Origin: Collybiopsis luxurians FD-317 M1
Lineage: Eukaryota; Basidiomycota; Agaricomycetes; Agaricales; Omphalotaceae
DNA: 10,287 nucleotides
Assembly (NCBI GenBank): GCA_000827265.1
Contig: KN834815.1
Location: 1 to 10,287 of the forward strand
Direction: 5' to 3'
A program made the position numbers and the translations under genes. The notes beneath the pieces were generated by a model. The model was given only the letters and a program-made list of their open reading frames with translations, was not told the DNA's origin and did not search any database. The stretch's first letter is position 1, and every line of letters starts with the position of its first letter. Below are positions 1 through 8,300 of the stretch, piece after piece.

Positions 1-111
1 TACAATACTAATTCATTTCTTCATTCCACAACCTGAACCCGCTTGCTATTCAACTACTTAGAACACTGCAGTCCGAGCACATTGAGATCTGTACAGCTGC
101 TCGGTGCCCTC

Positions 112-121
112 CCGCCCAATC
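112..121 (+). promoter_or_regulatory. CCAAT-containing 10-mer shared with the URB1 promoter
   Basis: The sequence CCGCCCAATC occurs here and again, in the same orientation relative to the gene, in the URB1 promoter (9588-9597 on -). It contains a CCAAT pentamer (116-120), the core bound by the HAP/NF-Y complex in fungi. Its role here is inferred. A single 10-mer match between two regions could be chance, but it accompanies the much stronger 22-bp match. Confidence 0.35.
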
Positions 122-256
122 GCAGCTGATCGTGTCTACAGGATCTCTTGTTGCTGGGACCCGAAGGCCGCAGCCTTCCCCCCAACACCTGCTAAACTTA
201 ACGTTGTATATAGAATGGATACAGTAATTATATTGCACATAGAGTATCCCGCAAAG

Positions 257-261
257 CCAAT
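257..261 (+). promoter_or_regulatory. CCAAT box upstream of DAD3
   Basis: A CCAAT pentamer on the coding strand lies 74 bp before the DAD3 ATG and merges into a TATAAG stretch (261-266). Its position suits a HAP/NF-Y site, but pentamers are frequent by chance, so this is only a candidate. Confidence 0.3.
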
Positions 262-284
262 ATAAGCATCACATAAGTTCAAAG

Positions 285-306
285 ACGTAATTTAGCGCCC
301 AAGTTT
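285..306 (+). promoter_or_regulatory. Shared 22-bp promoter/leader element, DAD3 copy
   Basis: This 22-bp stretch begins ACGTAATTT, has the core TTTAGCGCCCAAG and ends in AAGTTT. It is identical, base for base, to 9565-9586 read on -. This copy ends 29 nt before the DAD3 ATG and the other ends 20 nt before the URB1 ATG, both reading toward their gene. The flanks differ on both sides, so the match is a bounded element and not a long duplication. It may be a transcription-factor site, a core-promoter element, or a 5'-UTR sequence. I do not recognise it as a named motif. Confidence 0.75.
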
Positions 307-335
307 CCACCACCTTTCTCTGAAAACCGCGCATC

Positions 336-766
336 ATGTCCAGTCCACCTCCTTCAGGAAACATATTCGATGAAAACCCGTACGCGGACCATCCCAGTCT
401 ATCCCAAATAGAAACCGAGGTCCTTTGGGAATACGCCAAACTAGCTCAAAACGTGAAACAGGTCCGTTGGCCTGGAACTCCTTCTCTCAGTCATCCTGGC
501 TCACTGGCTCTTTTCAAGGTGACGGCGAAAACGCGAAAATTAACTGCAGAACCAGATCAAATGTTGGTGTCGAGACTGAGATCGCTGGAAACAAAGATGG
601 GCTTGGTTTTGACTTTGGTGCGTTGTTCATTCGCGCGACGTTTGGATCCAATTGACGCGATTTGGGGCAGTTCAAAGCCTCGGTATGGAATGTGATCAAC
701 GAGCAGCCCATCGATCCGCTGTACGCCCCTGCAGAAACAAGCGGGGACACAACTATTCGGCAGTAA
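336..766 (+). CDS. DAD3: DASH complex subunit Dad3 (3 exons, 106 aa)
   Basis: Dad3 is a small subunit of the DASH/Dam1 complex, a ring or sleeve that couples kinetochores to spindle microtubule plus ends in the fungal nucleus. Exons are 336-461, 519-617 and 671-766 (TAA 764-766). Introns are 462-518 (GTCCGT...CAAG, 57 bp, branch-like CTCAC) and 618-670 (GTGCGT...GCAG, 53 bp, branch-like TTGAC), both phase 0. The spliced protein has the family hallmarks: NPYADHP at 14-20, EVLWEYAKLAQNVKQ at 28-42, the helix EPDQMLVSRLRSLETKMGLV at 53-72, and FKASVWNVI at 76-84. A short serine/proline-rich N-terminus precedes the domain, and an acidic tail of about 20 residues follows it. The unspliced frame reads on to 695 but loses FKASVW, which supports the second intron. 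ARPC1 converges from the other strand, 70 bp away. The family call is from recalled conservation and is strong. Confidence 0.93.
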
Positions 767-836
767 ACCAGCTCTCTAATTACAATTCTTGTACCACTCT
801 ACCTCTACACTATTGTATCGATAGGCTATTGTACAA
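767..836. other. 70-bp convergent intergenic gap (DAD3 / ARPC1 3' ends)
   Basis: This gap separates two facing stop codons, so the 3' UTRs of DAD3 and ARPC1 must overlap or be extremely short. It is AT-rich and holds the palindromes TATCGATA (816-823) and ATTGTACAAT (828-837, running one base into the ARPC1 stop codon). No AATAAA hexamer is seen on either strand; fungi often do without one. Confidence 0.6.
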
Positions 837-2261
837 TCAACTCATACTCATCGCACCCATCCTGCCCGTCAACGCGCTGACCGAAGCAGTATCCCAAATC
901 ACCAACTTCCCATCGACACCGGTAGTACTAACTTGGGTGACCTGCCCTGCAGCACCTCCGTACGGACGGACGCTCGTGATCGTGTTTTGATGAACCGTAG
1001 TGAGCTTGGTGTCGTTGCTAACATTGCTCCCTTGGCCTCGACTGTCGGCATTTTGAAAGGTAGCAAAGGCACCTGTTTTGAGACGACCAACGGGCCCTGG
1101 TCCAGCTTTGGCTCCCGATCCGCTGCCGTCGTCGAGGGTACCCACTTCTTGCCACCCAGCATCGGATCCACTGAAGACTATGGGTTGGCAGTCATGGCCC
1201 GCAGCAATGATGGTGTCCTCAGTAGTCCACGTCAGAGTAACCAAAGGCAAGGTTGGCATTCTAATGTGGTGAACAGGTCCACCAGGATAAGCGATGCTGA
1301 TGGAACTATCGTGGCCTGAACACGAATAATGAGTAGAATGAAATTAGTTCAAAGGTCTGGCACGTACTAGCAAAGGCAAGAACATCTCCAGAAGGCGAAA
1401 ACGCGACGCCGTGCACCCATCCGCCCGCGGCGCTGGCATATTCGCCACAAATAGTGTTGAAAGGAAGTTTGGATCCCCACACCGTGGCAGCAGGTCTAAA
1501 ATATCTTTGTTAGCTCGTCGAGATATCTCATAATAAACAGCGATCGCACCTTTCATCGATTTCCTTAATATACGCAGAAAACACGCGAGCTTTCATATCC
1601 GCACTTCCAGCTGCCAGAAGCACATTGTTGGGATGCCATTCGATAGATAAAACGGTCGATCTGATGGGTTTCTTCAACAATTTCGATACCCACCAGTTGT
1701 TTTCGGGATCGAAGGAGCATATAGCGATAGCGCTATGGTCAAATGACTAAGAGATGCATAAAGATTCCAACGATCGACATACCGAGCACCACTGGCGACA
1801 GCAAACTTGTCCTCCTTGGGACTCCATCGAACATGGGTCGCAGCCCTGTTGATCCTGAGCAGTACCAGGGTCGGTTTCCAAATAATCTTGCCGGTCTCAG
1901 GATCTGGTGTTTGCTGCCAGACATAGGCATTCCTATCTTGAGAAGCTGTTACGATCTGGTTGGAATTGGGAGCCCAGTCGATGGATGTGATGACTTTGTC
2001 GTGCTGTAACAAACTTGATCGTTAGTTACCGTCTATTCTTCTCAAGTAGTAAAATACCTCTGCAAGGGTTTCAATAGTAGTCCATTCGGATCCACTGGGA
2101 CCAAGGATCTGGGCGTCGTTCGAATTCAAACTCACAGCGACCTCTGTAGCTTCGTCAGTTTCGATTGTAACGTATGGAAGAACATTTGACTGACGCGAAC
2201 GATCAGCGTTGAAGGCATGGGCAGTAATAGGGTTTTGAGATATACTGTAGACTTGAGGCAT
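837..2261 (-). CDS. ARPC1: Arp2/3 complex subunit 1, WD40 protein (5 exons, 404 aa)
   Basis: ARPC1 (Arc40 in yeast, Sop2 in fission yeast) is the WD40 beta-propeller of the Arp2/3 complex, which nucleates branched actin at cortical patches and endocytic sites. Exons on - are 2261-2058, 2003-1783, 1732-1550, 1495-1368 and 1315-837; the introns are 50-54 bp, all GT-AG, and every join keeps frame. Hallmarks are [29 protein letters not shown] (from residue 69, first WD repeats), then [17 protein letters not shown] followed by [13 protein letters not shown] and [11 protein letters not shown] (about 155-202), [24 protein letters not shown] (exon 4/5 join), [11 protein letters not shown] at 351-361 and the last blade VDGKLVIWD at 379-387. 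A glycine-rich linker at about 309-322 precedes the family's exposed insert near the C-terminus. The start is the first ATG of the open exon, followed by the typical N-terminal strand ending ITAHAFN. The gene is tandem with URB1, with 107 bp between them. Confidence 0.97.
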
Positions 2262-2368
2262 GATTGCAGTAGGACTAGCAGTCGACTACTACGTTTGAGT
2301 AGAATGGCAAGGAGGGAGAACGCGGTGCGCGCATTGAGTACATGACGTAAGCTCGCAGTATTTCTACT
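2262..2368 (-). promoter_or_regulatory. ARPC1 promoter/leader and URB1 3' flank (107 bp)
   Basis: This is the only space between the URB1 stop and the ARPC1 ATG, so it must hold both the URB1 3' end and the ARPC1 promoter, unless that promoter reaches into the URB1 coding sequence. It contains ATGACGTAA at 2342-2350, which matches the CRE-like/M26 heptamer ATGACGT bound by Atf1-Pcr1 bZIP proteins in fission yeast, and the palindrome TGCGCGCA at 2326-2333. No clear TATA box is present. The 22-bp element of DAD3 and URB1 is absent here. Confidence 0.5.
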
Positions 2369-5300
2369 TTAGGTTACAGGACTGCTAATACTCCGTATGA
2401 CTTGTTTCCTGACCCATTCGCCTTCTACTGAACGTTCCCCAATCCAAGCTCGCCAGATTAAAAGAATGCTGGTCAACTCATCCCAAGCGGGAAGCTTTTT
2501 CTCCTCATCCACCATCATAGCTACACGCCACAATTGCTCAATAGATTCTCCATGCGATGCACAGAGGACGGTACTCGATAGTTGAGGAACTTCATGTAAC
2601 CGGAAAGCTCCATGCGGCGCTTTGAAAAGCGGTTCGAAATCGACTGGTAAGGTGGTTATGGATACCGGAATTTCTCGCTCCTTGATCATATCCACACAGC
2701 GACTCAGTAGAGTTGGCATTTGAACAAGAGCCCGTCCAGGCAAAAGAGCAAGACGTAGAACGATGCCTGACAGCAAATTGAAGACTGGGAACGTGCGAAC
2801 TACCAAAAAAAAAAAAAAATTCAGTTCGGAATACCTATGAATATTAACTGGTACGTACGAGATCTGCATCCATCGATGAGAAGGATCAAGCATCGAACAA
2901 TAGACGCGCGCCACTCGCCACCTGTTGACAACTCCATCTTTGCATTATCAGTTACGACTATCAGGTTCTCCAGAACTTTAAGCCATGCCAACCCTTCGTC
3001 TTCATGCGGCATAAGCAGCTGCATTTCGATCCATGTGAGGAGGCTGGACTTTAGCAACAACGACATGACTGCTTGCGGTACACATGTCAAATTTGCCAAG
3101 ACCTGAGCATCTTGTTAATCCCACAAGGGAGAGTAAACGAGATCGGAATCTTACCTCTAGTATACCCCGTCTCAGTGTTCGCTCCTTCTCCTCACTTTGA
3201 AAGACACTCGCTAGAAGATCCCACGTATGTCGCCTCTTGAAAACGCCCCAGTCTGCAGAACTTTGCATTCCATCCGCAAGCATTCGTATTATCCATGCAC
3301 GCTCCTTTCTCCCGTAGTCCTCAGCACTACTGTACAGCATCCCATACAACATGGGCACATCTCCGATATCAAGAGTTGGTCGCTGCAAGAGGAAACGCGC
3401 AGTGATTGGGTATACAAAGTGGGATGGGTAAAAGACGCCTCGCAGAGCATGAGCTAAAAGTAAGGTGGTATACGACGGGAGACGTTCAGGCGTACTCCCT
3501 TGAGCAGGCCGAAGTGCATCCCGGAGAAGACTGAGAATATGCAACACATGTGGTTTTTCAATCATATCAGTGTTCTAGAAAATGGGGTTAAATCTATGAA
3601 TGTAAGTAAAACATTGAGTCTCACCTCCAAGCACTTCCATAGGACTGCGATCTGCGTCGCAGCTAATTCACGCAACGAGCCATCCTTTGCCGAAAGCGCA
3701 CGGATTAACAATCCGACAATGTTAGTTCTGAAAATTTCAACCCAGCCTTGAGCTGTCTTGGGCACCTCCTCTGCAGCCACGTGCGAAAACAGAAGTAGGA
3801 GGAATACTGGGTCATAGATATCAGGGCCTTCCGGCCATTGCTCCCAGTGATTAGAAGCGTCGGTATTTCCGAATAGACGCCATTGAGGAAAGTGCAGTGC
3901 GGTCCGAAGTACCAGTAGCGAGTCGACGTCTCTCAACGCCTCGAGAGCGCTGGTTGATTGAAAGCCTTCGGGTAGCGGTGACCATCGAGCAAGTAATGAT
4001 GCCATAGATGTACGACGATGTTCTTCAAATAGATGGAAAATCGCCAGAAGTTTACGGTCGGCGACCGAGGCGGATCCGCCATACAATCTGATAAGTGGTT
4101 GGACATGACTAGGCTGGCATGTGTTAGTCGGGTGAAGATGGAACAATGTATAAAGAACGCTTGCAAGAGCGCGCTTCGTACTCGGCGTAGTTACTCTGGA
4201 AAAATGAGGATGCTGGACGAGAATTTGCAGATGTCGATTGACAATTAGAGGCTTGAAAGAAGAAATTTAGACCAACAATCCTGAACAGGAATCGGACCAT
4301 GTTCACCTTCAAATGAGCCTTTGGAAGCACAACTTCAAGCAACTGAAGGGTGATTTCACTTTGTGGGTGTTCTCGCACTACAGCTGTGAGCACAGGCTCA
4401 GCCAGGTGCGGCTTGACACTGGATACCGCGGAGAGAAGTTTGACTACGAAATGGTCAGCTAAATGTTATAAGAAACTGAATACAAAAACTCACCCAGTTC
4501 GGATAAAAGCTTTGTATTCTTGTCCTCTATCTCCCGGCAACCAGTGAGCATTCTCACAACCCACTGCAATGCATGGTCTACGACCGCTTCGCCGACTTCC
4601 ACGAGCTCCTTGGTCAGCCTTCCGATGCCTTTTCTCCCTACCATTAAAAGCTCCATTGACATCCCGTCTAAAGATAGAGTCTTGATATGTTCAATTAATA
4701 TGGCCATCAGCTTTTGACCCTGAGCCGACGGGGTCCCGTCAACCAGTTCCAGCAATATTCCTATAGAGGTACCACAGGCGGCCTGAATTTCCGTCGATAA
4801 TGATGGTACAGTGCGGAAAGCAAGCTTGATCAGGGACGAAAGAGGGATTTCGTAGGCTTTCCAGAACGCCTCTTCATCAGTTCCAGAGAGACCTCCGCGA
4901 GCATGCACGCAGTCGAGGTGGGCATAAAGAATAGGTGCAAGCTTCTCGAATATGTGAGGTTCGCTATTAACATAAGCTTTGTTCAAGCGGCTCAGCCACG
5001 AATACAACGCATCGAGTTCAATGTAACGGCTGTATATCGCGTTACAAACGACATCCACTGTGGCTGTCGACCATGTTTCCGTATCATCCCGGGCAAGGTA
5101 ATGCTGTACAAAAACATCGGAATGAGGAATATTTTGGATGATATTGAGGCGCTGCTGCCATCGATGTCGACGCTGGTGGTGAAGTGATACTGGCGATTCG
5201 CACAAAGAAGCGGAAAGACGACCATCGTGGCCAACGGGCAAGTGTGAATTGAGAGCATATAGAACAAGTTCTTCCAGGGCCTCTGGGTCGATAGGCTGAA

Positions 5301-8300
5301 GCGCTGGATTGACTGCCCGCTCGGAAGAGAGTGATAAAAAGATAGGAAGCAGACGCATTAACTGCGTTGCCACCGATAAAAATTCCGCACCTGATTCCCC
5401 AGCATCAGCAGCTCGAGCATGGCTTCTTAAAGCTTCTATGCACGTGGAAATCACATCCACAGCAGTTGTTCTTAATTCTGAATGGAGACAACACGTATAA
5501 GCCAGATCGAGAAGACCACAAAGGGCCTGCGGGTCCGTATATCGAAGCCACAGAAGCGCGGGAGTAAATGCTGACTGTCGAAAGATCAACGAGTGCAGAA
5601 TAAAATAGAAAACTAGTCTGACTCACAGTTGACTGACTGCCTTCAAGTTTTAACTGTAACTGTGCTACCCAATATTCAGGAATTTCAGCGAGGATAGAAT
5701 GATCGGCGGGGTCTTCAGCACTGAGTGCACTGCTTTGAAGCAAGGTCTCAATCGCTGTGTAATGGGGTCGGCATCAGAAGACAATCACGTCAAGATTAGA
5801 TTTCCTGACCTTTACAGACCGTTGGCCCCACAGGACGCATCCAAAACCCTCGCAACACATCATTCCCGTGGAACACATACTCTCGAACAAGCCGTCTTTC
5901 CGCGGCTGAGAATAGACTGCACTCAGCCAGTTTGTGCATAAATTGTGCACACAGTGAGAGAAGTGACTCGATTGAATGTGCTGCATCAAGCTGGTCAATC
6001 TGAATCGAGTCTGTAGCTGCTGCTAAGCTGTGAGATATGAGGCGTGTTGCACGCAGGATATTCGCCAACAGCGAGTGCGCGGAATCATCCGGATTCTCTG
6101 CAAAAGCCTTCTCAACTACGGTCGAACGCCACTCGGGATTAGCGAGGTCTTTCAAGGTGCTTAGAGCATAAAGCATCTCAAAGCCCTGCTCCCTGCTCTC
6201 GGCAACGACAGGTCTCGTCTCCCCAGCATCTCCATGACTGAATTTCAACACCTTTAGTAACTCTGAAGCCTCCGTCCGTACACTTTCAAGGGTTCTACTA
6301 CCTTGGTGGACATCCTGAAAACTCTTTCCGCTGGTCATCTTCCTGATAAGCGCCCAGAGTACAGGAAGCGCCCGAGTCTCACAGAGGGCTGCAAGGCGAA
6401 CAAAAAGATTACGGGTGAACGCAAGAATGGCAAGTAGCGAACGAAGGGAAGATGTATAAGATGAAGGTTCAGCAGAAGTGTGGGGTTGTTGCTGTTCCTC
6501 GGTATAGACAGCGCGTATCCTATTGTCCAGTTGCTCAACCAATGTCATGAGTAATGGGCTCGGGAGGCCGTCCTGCACGTCCGCTTCGGATGGTTGGGCA
6601 ACCCTGGACATGGTAGCATCAAAAACTTCGCCAAGAGCATCGAGGTAGCGCTCTGGGGTCCGCATGCATCGCTGAACACAATCATCCAGAAATGCGACCA
6701 CGGTATCTGCATCCTCGAGGTCTCTGTTCCCTGCTAGTGCAGCTAGCCAAAGTTGTACTTCTTCAAATCCGCTGCTGTATCGATCATTCACCCCTTCGTT
6801 CCGTCGGAAGAGGACACTGCTTGAAAGTACTTGTTGAAGCAGTCGACGTATCTCACCCTGCAATACGACATGTCCGGCTTTTTTAGTCCCGCGAAGCACA
6901 GGACCTCGTGCCAAAGCGCGAAGGAGAAGATGAAAATGTGTCTGCTTGCCTGTAATGAGAATTTGCCAGAATGAGAAAGGCAATAGTCTGTATAGCAATG
7001 AATCACCTACCAGCCTTATTAAATACGCGTGATCCAAATTCACCATTGAGACGGAGGGTCCGGAGGATATGAATGTCCTTCATTGTTTTTAGGCCAATAA
7101 TTGTATCGACCTCCTCCTCTTCAGCCAGGTTATCTGATTGCACAGAAACCATACTAAGACTCGCAACCAAACTCCCCACATCGAACCTGCCAGGTCCTTC
7201 ATCGGCTGTGCTCAACGAGTTGGTTGCGAAGCAGGCATGATATAACCATACAAGGCGGTAGGCACTCTCGGAGAGAAGTGCAAGAGCAGTTGGATTCGAA
7301 GCTTTTGAAGCCGTTGAAGAAGTGTCCCGCTGCGATGACGCCGCAGCTTCCACACGTTTCAAAAACGCCAGAATGACCTGAGCATCTGGTAAACGCGACC
7401 GAATCTCCTTATTCACCTCCGCCAACCTTTTAGACCATGCTCCAGGAGAACTCTTCACTCTCGTGCCAACCACAGCGATTTCCTCGAATTCTCCAGCAGC
7501 TTGCGCAGCTTTTAGGAATGCAGACCGTACTTGCATATACTTCCCGAAGCAGCGACACAACATGAGTGCCATGGTGTGCTGAACGAGCCCCAGTCCCGCG
7601 ATCGAACCTCCCGTTTCCTGGGCAGATGTTGTACTCCCTACCAGGGTCTTGGTGAGCACGGTCTTTGTTCCACCCCCGGAGAAGGAAGGAAGGATACTCT
7701 CTACGACACTGCGTAGTTGCGGAGGAGCCACACGAGGCGTGCTTCCTGTAGCGGAGTCACTGCCACCGCCTCCGCTTGTGAACAGATAGAATGTCTCCTC
7801 TGGCACAGGAAGTGCCACGACGCGCCCGTACCAAGTTATCCCTGCCATCCAGCGAGCATTGAGACGAGGATCTAGTGCTCCGGGACCTCCGGAAATAACA
7901 TCTCCGCATGATGCTACTAGCTCAGGGCAGGCCTCTAGGATCCTAGCCGCGAGTTCCTGCTGTCGTGGATCAGCAGAGGGTGAAAGAAGGCGCAGGACAC
8001 GTAAAAGAAGGGGATTGTGTATACTGTGTTTGCTAGAATTATTCTGTACTTGTACGTCTTCGTCAGCAGAGGAAAACAAATGCGGGCGAAGGGAGTTGGA
8101 CTGAGGTTGATCCTCAAGATTGACATGGCTATGCTCATCGTTATACGTATCGCTCTGATTGGGTGGATACCATCCTTGGTCGCGGAAACATATACCCTGG
8201 CCAGGCCGAGTACAAAGAGCAAGAAGGAAATGGTGAACGAGATCGGCAGGTACGCCGTCTTCATCTCTGTCGTGTGTCGGTCCATTTTGCACACCCCTTG

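Larger units (their letters stand above)
1..335. other. Upstream region of DAD3; no gene that can be supported
   Basis: No recognisable gene lies here. The first ~60 bases look like the 3' part of a small intron read on + (a TACTAAT-like branch sequence at 7-13, then CTTAG ending at 61), and two + frames stay open for about 120-230 bases. This could be the last exon of an upstream gene, but neither translation resembles a family I know. The 62-codon frame on - (50-238) also looks like chance. From about 240 onward the sequence is best read as DAD3 promoter and leader, with CCAAT at 257-261 and the conserved 22-bp element at 285-306. No tRNA-like fold was seen. Confidence 0.5.

Noticed and set aside
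336..695. Unbroken 119-codon frame over DAD3, read without splicing
   Set aside because: It inserts 19 non-family residues and replaces the conserved FKASVWNVI segment. The spliced three-exon model restores the full Dad3 pattern with proper GT-AG introns.
816..825. PUF-protein binding site in the DAD3 3' UTR (TGTATCGATA)
   Set aside because: It resembles only a loose Puf5-type pattern and is part of a palindrome, and the UTR boundaries are unknown.
3933..4393. Two short - frames (3933-4166 and 4124-4393) as separate small genes
   Set aside because: The first is an out-of-frame reading of URB1 exon 10. The second is exon 9 read through intron 9 into the wrong frame. Splicing gives the URB1 C-terminal signature.
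8292..8294. Start of a separate protein near 8292
   Set aside because: The codon at 8292 is GTG and the frame continues upstream to the exon 5 acceptor at 8344. The sequence is the continuation of the URB1 N-terminal domain (ADLVHHFLLALC).
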